From NCBI GenBank assembly GCA_964451365.1, contig CAYVIB010000019.1:30388-94387 (forward strand): a stretch of DNA of 64,000 nt, in the 5' to 3' direction. The stretch is from CAYVIB01 sp964451365 (GTDB taxonomy: Bacteria > Pseudomonadota > Gammaproteobacteria > Pseudomonadales > Cellvibrionaceae). The notes under the pieces were generated by a model. That model was not told where the DNA came from. It saw only the letters and a program-made list of their open reading frames with translations, and did not search any database. The translations under genes were made by a program, and so were the position numbers. Every line of letters begins with the position of its first letter. The stretch's first letter is position 1. Of the stretch, positions 18,773 to 26,589 are shown piece after piece.

Positions 18773-18788
18773 AGACCCCTGTTAGAAT
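18760..18788 (+). promoter_or_regulatory. Sigma70 promoter of the methyl-cycle operon
   Basis: TTGATA at 18760-18765 and TAGAAT at 18783-18788 are separated by exactly 17 bp, a strong match. Transcription would begin near 18795, only one to three bases before the ATG at 18797. The -35 box lies inside the palindrome, so a bound regulator would block polymerase. Confidence 0.7.
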
Positions 18789-18796
18789 CCACCCCC

Positions 18797-19813
18797 ATGA
18801 CAGCCCCGAAACCCATTCCGACACCCCGGGTGGCGGAAATCCCGCAAACACCCACCGACGCTTTCGAACTGGCCCAGTTGCTGAAAGCCGCTGGCGATCC
18901 GTTGCGGCTGGAGATTCTGCGCGCACTGGCGACGGACTCGTTCGGGGTGCTGGAGTTGAGCCACGTATTTGATATCAAACAATCGGGCATGAGCCATCAT
19001 CTCAAAGTGCTGGCCAAGGCGGGGCTGGTGAGCACCCGGCGCGAGGGCAATTCCATTTTCTATCGGCGCAACTATCCGGAAATCGGCGATGACGACTCCT
19101 CCCTCGTGCGGGAGCTGTTTAAATCGGTCGACAAGATGGCGCTGGATCAACAGACCCATCAGCGTATCGCGGAAATCAATAAACAGCGGGCGGAAGCGTC
19201 AAAAACCTTTTTTACCGACCATAACCCGCGCAAGTTTCGAGAGCAGCAGGATTTGATTGCCGCGTTCGAGGTGTACGGGCCACAGATCTCCGAATTATTG
19301 GAGAAGGTGCACTTCACCTCCCGTCAAAAAGCACTCGAGATCGGCCCCGGCGAAGGCGAATTTTTACCGGCACTGAGCACCCGCTTTGAGCAGGTGGTGG
19401 CGGTGGATAACTCGCAGACCATGCTGCAAAAGGCACGTTCCTTCTGCACGGAAAAAAAACTCGGGAATGTTCAGTTCATCCACGACGACACCGGCTATTG
19501 CCTCAATCATCCTGGCCAGTTCGATTGCATCGCCATCAATATGGTGCTGCACCACACGCCCTCCCCAGCGCGGATATTTGCCGATGTCAGCCAGGCGTTG
19601 GCGGAAAATGGCCACCTGATTGTGTGCGAGCTGTGCGACCACGACCAGGACTGGGCGCGCGATGCCTGCGGCGATGTATGGCTCGGATTCGATCCGGCCG
19701 ACCTGGCCCACTGGGCCGGCGAAAACAATTTAACCGAAACCCAAAGCAGTTACTTTGCCTTGCGTAATGGCTTTCAAATCCAGATACGCCAATTTACCAA
19801 TAATTCCCTCTAA
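18797..19813 (+). CDS. ArsR-family regulator fused to a SAM-dependent methyltransferase domain (SahR-like)
   Basis: About 338 residues in two domains. Residues about 20-95 are an ArsR winged helix-turn-helix (LLKAAGDPLRLEILRAL, then QSGMSHHLKVLAKAGLV and a RREGN wing). Residues about 150-330 are a class I methyltransferase fold with the SAM motif ALEIGPGEGEFL near residue 178 and MVLHHTPSP later. Genes of this two-domain type sit beside metK in pseudomonads, and ArsR-family SahR is known to sense S-adenosylhomocysteine in some bacteria. The SAM-binding domain may therefore act as a ligand sensor and not as an enzyme. The ATG at 18797 is chosen from family length; there is no Shine-Dalgarno and almost no leader. 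metK follows after 19 bp, so the gene probably regulates its own operon. Confidence 0.88.
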   Translation: MTAPKPIPTPRVAEIPQTPTDAFELAQLLKAAGDPLRLEILRALATDSFGVLELSHVFDIKQSGMSHHLKVLAKAGLVSTRREGNSIFYRRNYPEIGDDDSSLVRELFKSVDKMALDQQTHQRIAEINKQRAEASKTFFTDHNPRKFREQQDLIAAFEVYGPQISELLEKVHFTSRQKALEIGPGEGEFLPALSTRFEQVVAVDNSQTMLQKARSFCTEKKLGNVQFIHDDTGYCLNHPGQFDCIAINMVLHHTPSPARIFADVSQALAENGHLIVCELCDHDQDWARDACGDVWLGFDPADLAHWAGENNLTETQSSYFALRNGFQIQIRQFTNNSL

Positions 19814-19832
19814 ATAAAGGAGCAACACGTCC

Positions 19833-20987
19833 ATGAGCGACTATTCCATTTTTACTTCGGAGTCCGTGTCCGAAGGTCACCCCGACAAAATGGCGGACCA
19901 GATTTCCGATGCGATTCTGGACGCGATCCTGAAAGACGACCGCAACGCGCGCGTGGCGGTAGAGACCATGGTGAAAACCGGCATGGCCATTGTCGCCGGT
20001 GAAGTGCGCACCGAAACCTACGTGGACCTGGAAGACCTGATCCGCGACGTGATCCTGAGCATCGGCTACGACTCCAGCGACGTCGGTTTCGACGGCGCTT
20101 CGTGTGCCGTGATCAATGCCATCGGCAAGCAGTCTTCCGACATCGCCATGGGCGTTGACGAAGGCGATAACAAGGACCAGGGCGCGGGCGACCAGGGGCT
20201 GATGTTCGGCTACGCCACCAACGAAACTGATGTGCTGATGCCGGCACCGATTTATTTCTCCCACCGCCTGGTGGAAAAGCAGGCCGAGTTACGCAAGAAC
20301 GGCACCCACGCCTGGCTGCGCCCGGATGCCAAAAGCCAGGTAACCCTGCGCTACGAAGGCGGCAAACCGGTGGCGGTTGAAGCGGTTGTGCTGTCCACCC
20401 AGCATTCGCCGGACGTGACCCAATCGCAAATCCGTGAAGCGGTGATGGAAGACATTATCAAACCGGTACTGCCGGAAGAGTGGCTGCATTCGGGCACCAA
20501 GTACCACATCAACCCGACCGGCCAGTTTATTATCGGCGGCCCCGTCGGCGACTGCGGTTTAACGGGCCGCAAAATTATCGTCGACACCTACGGCGGTATG
20601 GCCCGTCACGGCGGCGGCGCCTTCTCCGGCAAGGACCCGTCGAAAGTGGACCGCTCCGCCGCCTATGCCGGCCGTTATGTGGCGAAAAATATCGTCGCCG
20701 CAGGCCTCGCGGACCGCTGCGAGATCCAGGTCTCCTATGCCATCGGCGTGGCCGAACCCACCTCCATCTGCATAAACACCTTTGGCACCGGCAAACTGCC
20801 GGACGAGAAAATCGCCGAGCTGGTGAGCGAACATTTCGACCTGCGCCCGCGCGGCCTGATTCAAATGCTCGACCTGCTGCGCCCGATCTACCGGCCGACG
20901 GCGGCCTACGGCCACTTCGGTCGTGAAGAACCCAATTTCACCTGGGAAAAAACCGACAAAGCCCAAGCCCTGAAAGCGGCACTTTAA
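19833..20987 (+). CDS. metK: S-adenosylmethionine synthetase
   Basis: 384 residues, the usual size for MetK, which makes SAM from methionine and ATP. Signatures are SEGHPDKMADQISDA at the N-terminus (ATP site), GAGDQGLMFGYA (methionine site) and the phosphate loop GGGAFSGKDPSKVDRSAAY. AGGAG lies 10 bp upstream of the ATG. It is second in the methyl-cycle block, after the ArsR-methyltransferase gene and 34 bp before ahcY. Confidence 0.98.
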   Translation: MSDYSIFTSESVSEGHPDKMADQISDAILDAILKDDRNARVAVETMVKTGMAIVAGEVRTETYVDLEDLIRDVILSIGYDSSDVGFDGASCAVINAIGKQSSDIAMGVDEGDNKDQGAGDQGLMFGYATNETDVLMPAPIYFSHRLVEKQAELRKNGTHAWLRPDAKSQVTLRYEGGKPVAVEAVVLSTQHSPDVTQSQIREAVMEDIIKPVLPEEWLHSGTKYHINPTGQFIIGGPVGDCGLTGRKIIVDTYGGMARHGGGAFSGKDPSKVDRSAAYAGRYVAKNIVAAGLADRCEIQVSYAIGVAEPTSICINTFGTGKLPDEKIAELVSEHFDLRPRGLIQMLDLLRPIYRPTAAYGHFGREEPNFTWEKTDKAQALKAAL

Positions 20988-21021
20988 GGCGAGCACCTCA
21001 AAACAATCAGGAGTTTAAGTA

Positions 21022-22422
21022 ATGAGTACAGTGACGAACGTAAAACCCGTGGAAAATTTTACCGACTATAAAGTTGCCGATATTTCACTTGCCGGCTGGG
21101 GCCGCAAGGAAATTGATATCGCCGAGGGCGAAATGCCGGCGCTGATGGCGCTGCGCGAAAAATATCGCGAGGAACAGCCTTTGGCCGGAGCCAAAATTAT
21201 GGGCTGTATCCACATGACGATTCAGACTGCGGTGTTGATCGAAACATTGATCGCCCTGGGCGCCGAAGTGCGCTGGTCCTCCTGTAACATCTTCTCCACC
21301 CAGGATCACGCCGCCGCCGCGATTGCCGCCGCCGGTATTCCCGTTTTCGCCTGGAAGGGAGAAACCGAGGAAGAGTTCTGGTGGTGTATCGAGCAGACCA
21401 TTTTGAAGGACGGCGAACCGTGGGATGCAAACATGATCCTCGACGACGGCGGTGACCTGACCCAAATGGTGCACGACAAGTACCCGACGATGCTGGATAA
21501 AATCCACGGCATATCCGAGGAAACCACCACCGGCGTTCACCGCCTGATGGAAATGATGGAAGAAGGCACATTGAAAGTGCCGGCGATCAACGTCAACGAT
21601 TCCGTCACCAAATCGAAGAATGACAACAAATATGGCTGCCGCCACAGTTTGAGCGATGCCATCAAGCGCGGTACCGACCATTTGCTGGCCGGTAAAAAAG
21701 CGCTGGTCATCGGCTACGGCGACGTGGGCAAGGGCTCCGCCGCTTCCCTGCGGCAGGAAGGCATGATCGTAAAAATCAGCGAAATCGACCCGATCTGCGC
21801 GATGCAGGCCTGCATGGACGGTTTTGAAGTGGTTTCGCCTTACAAAAACGGCATCAACACCGGCAAGGTGGAAGACATCAATCTGGACGTGCTGAGCAAA
21901 ACCGATCTGCTCGTCACCACCACCGGCAACACCAACGTGTGCGATGCCGCCATGCTGCAAACGCTGAAAAACGGCGCGGTTGTGTGCAACATCGGCCATT
22001 TCGATAATGAAATCGACACCGCCTTCATGCGCAAGAACTGGGAGTGGGACGAGGTTAAACCGCAGGTACACAAAATCTACCGCAACAAGGACACCAATGA
22101 TCACCTGATCCTGCTGTCCGAAGGCCGTCTGGTGAACCTGGGCAACGCCACCGGTCACCCCTCGCGCATTATGGACGGCTCCTTCGCCAACCAGGTGCTC
22201 GCGCAGATTTACCTGTACGAGGGCAAGTTCGCGGATTTCCCGTCGCACGAAAAAACACAGCAGCTTTACGTTAAAGTGCTGCCGAAAAAACTGGACGAGG
22301 AAGTGGCGAAGGTGATGGTGGAAGGCTTCGGCGGCGTCATCACGCGCCTGACCGAAGCGCAGGCGAAGTATATCAACGTGAAAGTCGACGGACCGTACAA
22401 GCCCGAGTTCTACAAGTACTAA
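21022..22422 (+). CDS. ahcY: Adenosylhomocysteinase (SAH hydrolase)
   Basis: 466 residues. It cleaves S-adenosylhomocysteine, the by-product of SAM-dependent methylation, to homocysteine and adenosine. The NAD-binding motif GYGDVGKGSAASL, the active-site region DSVTKSKNDNKYGC and the C-terminal GPYKPEFYKY tail identify the family. CAGGAG precedes the start. The gap to metK is only 34 bp, too short for a SAH riboswitch, so control is more likely from the upstream operator. Confidence 0.98.
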   Translation: MSTVTNVKPVENFTDYKVADISLAGWGRKEIDIAEGEMPALMALREKYREEQPLAGAKIMGCIHMTIQTAVLIETLIALGAEVRWSSCNIFSTQDHAAAAIAAAGIPVFAWKGETEEEFWWCIEQTILKDGEPWDANMILDDGGDLTQMVHDKYPTMLDKIHGISEETTTGVHRLMEMMEEGTLKVPAINVNDSVTKSKNDNKYGCRHSLSDAIKRGTDHLLAGKKALVIGYGDVGKGSAASLRQEGMIVKISEIDPICAMQACMDGFEVVSPYKNGINTGKVEDINLDVLSKTDLLVTTTGNTNVCDAAMLQTLKNGAVVCNIGHFDNEIDTAFMRKNWEWDEVKPQVHKIYRNKDTNDHLILLSEGRLVNLGNATGHPSRIMDGSFANQVLAQIYLYEGKFADFPSHEKTQQLYVKVLPKKLDEEVAKVMVEGFGGVITRLTEAQAKYINVKVDGPYKPEFYKY

Positions 22423-22426
22423 GGTC

Positions 22427-22521
22427 GTAGGGCGGGGTAGTGATGGTCCGACACTTCGGGCGCCACCCGCCAATCCTTACACCAGAAAAACGGCGGGTGG
22501 CGCTATGCTTACCCGCCCTAC
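22427..22521. repeat. GTAGGGCGGG-family composite repeat
   Basis: A 95-bp element directly after the ahcY stop, bounded by GTAGGGCGGG and CCCGCCCTAC, with a strong inner stem GCGCCACCCGCC/GGCGGGTGGCGC. A half copy lies at 12944 and a diverged relative at 44892. Placed inside an operon between ahcY and metF, it could stabilise the upstream message or lower downstream expression. Confidence 0.75.
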
Positions 22522-22548
22522 GCGCTCGATTATTAAAGTGATAACGCT

Positions 22549-23397
22549 ATGGAAGACAACAACAAAGACCTGCGCCTGAGTTTTGAATTTTTTCCGCCGA
22601 AAACCGACGAAGGCCGGGAAAAGCTTGAGACGGTGTGCGAAGAGTTAAACAAGCTGTCGCCGGATTTTTTTTCCGTCACCTACGGCGCCGGCGGTTCCAC
22701 CCGCGATAACACGCGCGGCATTGTTAAAAAAATCTGTGCCGACGGTATTTGCGTTGCGCCGCACCTTTCGTTCGGTGGCGACACCCGCGAAACCATTTAT
22801 GACTTGATCACCGACTATAAGGACGCCGGTATCAACCGCATCGTTGCGTTGCGCGGCGATGTGCCCTCGGGCATCGGCGGCTCCGCCCAACTGGTTTACG
22901 CCAATGAATTGGTGGCCTTTATTCGGGAAAACTTCGGCGATCATTTTGAAATCGACGTGGCCGCGTATCCGGAGATCCACCCGGAAGCAAAATCCTACCT
23001 GCACGATATCCGCTATTTGAAAGGCAAATTCGATGCGGGCGCCAGCAGCGCGATCACGCAATATTTTTTCAATCCGGATGCGTATTTCTATTTTATCGAA
23101 GAGTGCGCGAAAGAAGGCATCGACCAACCCATTTATCCGGGCATCATGCCCATCACCAACTATCGCAACCTGGCGCGTTTCAGCGACAATTGCGGCGCGG
23201 AGATTCCGCGCTGGATACGCAAACGCCTGGAATCCTTCGGCGAAAACCAGGAAAGTATCAATGCCTTCGGCGTGGAACTGGTGACTGAACTGTGTGAAAC
23301 GCTGTTGGAAAACGGTGCGCCCGGTCTGCACTTCTATACGATGAACCAGATTGACCCCACCGCCGAGATCGTGGCGAACCTGGGCCTGGCCGACTGA
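22549..23397 (+). CDS. metF: Methylenetetrahydrofolate reductase
   Basis: 282 residues, full length for the bacterial FAD-dependent enzyme that makes 5-methyltetrahydrofolate for methionine synthesis. Evidence: LSFEFFPPKTDEGREKL at the N-terminus, SVTYGAGGSTRDNT, ALRGDVPSG, and GASSAITQYFFNPDAY. It completes a methyl-cycle set with metK and ahcY; the methionine synthase itself is not in the window. It is followed after 19 bp by rsmE. Confidence 0.97.
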   Translation: MEDNNKDLRLSFEFFPPKTDEGREKLETVCEELNKLSPDFFSVTYGAGGSTRDNTRGIVKKICADGICVAPHLSFGGDTRETIYDLITDYKDAGINRIVALRGDVPSGIGGSAQLVYANELVAFIRENFGDHFEIDVAAYPEIHPEAKSYLHDIRYLKGKFDAGASSAITQYFFNPDAYFYFIEECAKEGIDQPIYPGIMPITNYRNLARFSDNCGAEIPRWIRKRLESFGENQESINAFGVELVTELCETLLENGAPGLHFYTMNQIDPTAEIVANLGLAD

Positions 23398-23416
23398 CAG
23401 CCGCCGGATCAGCATT

Positions 23417-24142
23417 GTGCGTATTCCCCGAATTTTCACCTCGCAACCGCTGGATGGAAATGCCGAACTGGAACTGGAAGAGCGCGCGGCGCACTACCTG
23501 TTAAAAGTGCTGCGCATGGAAGCGGGCCGGGAGCTGGTACTGTTCAACGGGCAGGGCGGGGAGTTTCCCGCCGTGATTGCGGAAAAAACGAAAAGCCGCG
23601 TTATCGTTAAAACCGGGGATAAACAGGAAATCAACCGCGAATCACCTCTCGACACGCATCTGGGTATCGGCATCTCCCGCGGTGAACGCATGGATTGGGT
23701 ACTGCAAAAAGCCACCGAGTTGGGCGTAACAGCTATCACCCCCCTTTTCAGCGAGCGCACCGAAGTCAAACTCAACGGCGACCGGCTCGACAAGCGCGTG
23801 CAGCACTGGCAAAACATTCTTATCAGTGCCTGCGAGCAGTGCCAGCGCAATGTTCTGCCCGTACTGCACCCTCCGCGACAACTCAACGAATTTCTCGCGG
23901 ACGATAGGGCGGAGCAACGCTTCGTTCTGCATCACCGGGCGGAGACCCGGCTGGCGGACCTGCCCCCGCCAGCTTCCGCCAGTTTGCTGATCGGCCCTGA
24001 GGGCGGATTATCCGTGGATGAAATTGCCCTGGCGGCGCAATATAATTTCACCCCGCTTAAGTTGGGCGAAAGGGTGCTTCGCACGGAAACCGCTCCCGTG
24101 GCGGCACTCGCCATCATGCAACACCTGTGGGGAGACCTGTAG
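23417..24142 (+). CDS. rsmE: 16S rRNA m3U1498 methyltransferase
   Basis: About 241 residues starting from GTG at 23417 (VRIPRIFTSQPL), the usual RsmE start and length; the frame is open further upstream but those residues overlap metF and do not fit the family. The SPOUT-fold C-terminal signature is present: LLIGPEGGLSVDEI and LGERVLRTETAPVAAL, forming the SAM-binding knot. It methylates U1498 of 16S rRNA. A SAM-using enzyme, it follows metF closely and probably shares its transcript. Confidence 0.95.
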   Translation: MRIPRIFTSQPLDGNAELELEERAAHYLLKVLRMEAGRELVLFNGQGGEFPAVIAEKTKSRVIVKTGDKQEINRESPLDTHLGIGISRGERMDWVLQKATELGVTAITPLFSERTEVKLNGDRLDKRVQHWQNILISACEQCQRNVLPVLHPPRQLNEFLADDRAEQRFVLHHRAETRLADLPPPASASLLIGPEGGLSVDEIALAAQYNFTPLKLGERVLRTETAPVAALAIMQHLWGDL

Positions 24143-24339
24143 GCCGGCAATTCCGGCCGGCACTGGAAGCCCGATAAGCTGGCGCGAGGAACGTGATTTG
24201 CATTGATGGCATCGCACTCCCCGCCTTGCCGGACAAAAAAACGGGTTCAGCAGCAATAATCGAACGACTGACAGCTTTGTTGAAAGGCTTCCTGCCTTTT
24301 CAACAAACGAAAAGCAAATGGCTCTTTTTGCATTTCTTA

Positions 24340-24370
24340 CAAAATCAAAGACGTGACGTCTTCGATTTTG
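24340..24370. promoter_or_regulatory. 31-bp near-perfect palindrome before the FHA gene
   Basis: Arms CAAAATCAAAGACGT and ACGTCTTCGATTTTG pair around a central G with one mismatch, inside the 320-bp stretch 24143-24462 that has no convincing gene. No T-tract follows, so it looks more like a binding site or small hairpin than a terminator. The rest of the stretch holds a short GCCGG hairpin right after rsmE and nothing else I could identify. Confidence 0.5.
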
Positions 24371-24462
24371 CCAATACGTCCATGTAGTGGGCCAGGCACC
24401 GTCCAACTTGGCAGGCAAATATTGTATCGTATGCAGTCCAATCCACCAGGTGAGAAGCAGAT

Positions 24463-25059
24463 ATGGCAGTACAGTCAGGCTGGAAGCTGGAAAGTCTAAG
24501 CCCCGAACTGGGCGGCAGGCAGTTCGATATCGACGGAACAATGTCGATCGGGCGCGCGCAGGAATCGGATATCTGTATCGCGCTGATCGGTATGTCCCGG
24601 CGGCACGCGCGCATTACCGTATGCGAGGACGGTTTGCTGGTGGAAGATCTCGATTCGTCCAACGGAACTTACATCAACAACGCCCGCATCGATAAAGCCG
24701 TGGCCCTGCCCGGCGATATTATCGGTTTCGACACGCTGCAGTTTGTTGTCTCCGGCCCGCAGACGGATGTCTATTCGGAAAAAACCTCGGTGCGCACCGC
24801 CATTGATCCGGAGCGGATACCGGCCGTTATAGGCCCCACGGCAATAGAGAAACAGATGGCAACTCTCAAAAAAGTACCGCCCAAGGGCCTGCTGGAAGAT
24901 GAGCCGGTTTTGTTAAAACGCAAAAGTAAAATGCGGCAATACAACCAGCCGCAAACCGGGTTCTTCGACAGCGAATGGGGTAGATTCGTGGTCCTTTTGG
25001 CCGGCCTGGCCGGCCTTCTTGGCCTAGTTGTCCTGGTGGCAAACCTGGTGACCGTTTAA
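24463..25059 (+). CDS. FHA-domain protein with C-terminal membrane anchor
   Basis: 198 residues. Residues about 15-100 are a forkhead-associated domain: the conserved signature IGRAQESDICI, then MSRRHARI, and SSNGTYINN, which bind phosphothreonine peptides in this family. A linker follows and residues about 172-196 are a single hydrophobic helix (VVLLAGLAGLLGLVVL), so the FHA domain is cytoplasmic and the protein is tail-anchored. No Ser/Thr kinase or phosphatase is nearby, so its partner is unknown. Confidence 0.87.
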   Translation: MAVQSGWKLESLSPELGGRQFDIDGTMSIGRAQESDICIALIGMSRRHARITVCEDGLLVEDLDSSNGTYINNARIDKAVALPGDIIGFDTLQFVVSGPQTDVYSEKTSVRTAIDPERIPAVIGPTAIEKQMATLKKVPPKGLLEDEPVLLKRKSKMRQYNQPQTGFFDSEWGRFVVLLAGLAGLLGLVVLVANLVTV

Positions 25060-25100
25060 AATTTTTTCATTGGGACGCCGGTACCGGGAGCAACGGCGCC

Positions 25101-25424
25101 CTAGGATTTGAATTTAACCGCCGTTCCGCTGACACTCACCATCATCATCGAACCGCCGGAACCTACCACTTCGTAATCGATATCAATACCGACGATACCA
25201 TCCGCGCCCAGGGCCTTCGCCTTCGCTTCCATTTCCTTGATGGCGATATCGCGCGCTTTCGCCATTTCCTGCTCATAGGCGGCGGAGCGGCCTCCCACGA
25301 TATCCCGAATCGCGCCGAAAACATCCTTGAAAATATTGGCACCGAGAATGGCTTCGCCAACAACGATATCCAGGTATGCTCCGATGGGCTTGCCGTCAAC
25401 GACGGAAGTTGTGGTTTTCAGCAT
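25101..25424 (-). CDS. YbjQ-family (DUF74) protein
   Basis: 107 residues, the full length of the YbjQ/UPF0145 family, a small pentameric fold of unknown biochemical role sometimes called heavy-metal-binding. Typical features are LDIVVGEAILGANIFKDV near the N-terminus and KALGADGIVGIDIDYEV near the C-terminus. GAGGA lies 8 bp before the ATG. It converges with the FHA gene, and an 88-bp inverted repeat lies just upstream. Confidence 0.9.
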   Translation of the reverse strand: MLKTTTSVVDGKPIGAYLDIVVGEAILGANIFKDVFGAIRDIVGGRSAAYEQEMAKARDIAIKEMEAKAKALGADGIVGIDIDYEVVGSGGSMMMVSVSGTAVKFKS

Positions 25425-25501
25425 GGTTTGGTCCTCTTGGTTGAGTTAAAAGTAAAATCACTCAAAAACTGACATGCAGGTGCCACTATCCCGTTTGCCA
25501 C

Positions 25502-25589
25502 TGGGGGCGGCATTTCAAAACCGCATAAATACGTCCGTGTAGCTCCGTCAATTCTTCCATGAATTGACGGTTTTGAAATGCCGCCCCCA
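25502..25589. repeat. 88-bp inverted-repeat element with alternative hairpins
   Basis: Perfect 22-bp inverted arms at 25502-25523 and 25568-25589 (TGGGGGCGGCATTTCAAAAC and its complement, plus two bases) enclose a second perfect hairpin, CCGTCAATTC/GAATTGACGG, at 25545-25570. The two stems share CGG at 25568-25570, so they compete at their edge. It lies between two minus-strand genes; no obvious target-site duplication flanks it. It could be a small non-autonomous element or a transcription signal. Confidence 0.7.
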
Positions 25590-25698
25590 AACTCACACCG
25601 CAGCCATTTAAAGTGATGTGACAGATATATGAGAGATATTTTTAAAACTGTAGAACTTACCGAGATATTCCGGCACATTCATATTCGATTTCATCGCA

Positions 25699-26430
25699 TC
25701 ACCTTACATACTTGGCAAATAAATTATACTGCCACTGCCGTACCGCCAGCACCATGGTGGTGCCGTGTTTTTCCTTCATCGGCAACGGCGCATCCTGTTT
25801 CATCAGTGCGGTAAACTCGTGGGAAAACTGATCCATTTTTTCCTGCAACAATTTATTCGACTCCTTGGAAAAAAGACCATTTAACACCAACAGTTTTTCG
25901 GTCTCCCTATCGAAGCGGGAATTGAAAAAATCCTTCTCCACTTTATCCAAAAAGAATTTTTGAATGGGCCCGTTGGGCAGCCAACGAAAATTAGGTGAGA
26001 TGCGCAACTTGATGCGGTTGCCGGGCAGCAGGTCAAGCAGTTTCAGTTTGTCGAGCCGCGCCAGCTTGCGTATCACTTCCGTCTCGGATAATTGGTAATA
26101 CCCTGTAAGGTCGTTAAAGGAAAAGCCGTTGATCACGCTCACCGCCACCATCAACAATACGATATCCGCCGCGATTTCCTTCTCCTGCTCCTCGGTCATA
26201 TGGTCCAGCCGCCGCTGGTTTCGCTGGTGGATTTCCACCAGGTCGGTCAGTGTCAGGCCGGCCAGTTCGCATACCTGTTCCAGGCGCTCAAGGGTAAAGT
26301 GACCGTCGGAGAACATGCGCTTGATGGAGGCTTCGCTCAGGTCCAGGCTCGCCGCCACGTCTTTATAGGTACGCCCCGCCGCGCGGAGTTCTTTTTTCAG
26401 GGTTTCCAGAAGCTGGGTGGACTGGTTCAT
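25699..26430 (-). CDS. XRE-family transcriptional regulator
   Basis: 243 residues. The N-terminus is a Cro/CI-type helix-turn-helix (YKDVAASLDLSEASIKRMFSDG, residues about 21-42, followed by LERLEQVCELAGLTL). Residues 75-243 form a helical domain with no motif I can name. It is divergent from the large lplT-aas fusion gene, and the 159-bp gap between them holds an inverted repeat, so it may regulate itself or that gene. The effector is unknown. Confidence 0.85.
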   Translation of the reverse strand: MNQSTQLLETLKKELRAAGRTYKDVAASLDLSEASIKRMFSDGHFTLERLEQVCELAGLTLTDLVEIHQRNQRRLDHMTEEQEKEIAADIVLLMVAVSVINGFSFNDLTGYYQLSETEVIRKLARLDKLKLLDLLPGNRIKLRISPNFRWLPNGPIQKFFLDKVEKDFFNSRFDRETEKLLVLNGLFSKESNKLLQEKMDQFSHEFTALMKQDAPLPMKEKHGTTMVLAVRQWQYNLFAKYVR

Positions 26431-26508
26431 AATGTCGCTGTTTCCTCGGGATATTTATTTTTATCGACTCTTCAGTATCAAATGTTAGTACTTTCTGGAT
26501 AACATGCC

Positions 26509-26531
26509 GCAACTAGAGCAGCCATAGTTGC
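26509..26531. promoter_or_regulatory. Inverted repeat in the divergent promoter region, possible operator
   Basis: GCAACTA and TAGTTGC are separated by 9 bp, between an XRE regulator gene and the divergent acyltransferase fusion gene. Position and symmetry suit a regulator site; no experiment or second copy supports it. Confidence 0.35.
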
Positions 26532-26589
26532 ATATTAAGCGCCTGAACTCAAAATAAGCGCGTTACGGTTCAACAGCAAGGATATAAAA

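Noticed and set aside
20988..21021. A SAH or SAM riboswitch before ahcY
   Set aside because: Only 34 bp separate metK and ahcY, which is too short for a riboswitch aptamer.
24193..24387. A 64-residue plus-strand frame between rsmE and the FHA gene
   Set aside because: It starts from GTG with no ribosome-binding site, has no recognisable domain and includes the palindrome at 24340.
25418..25678. An 86-residue minus-strand frame upstream of ybjQ
   Set aside because: It runs through the 88-bp inverted repeat and overlaps the ybjQ start; no ribosome-binding site or domain supports it.
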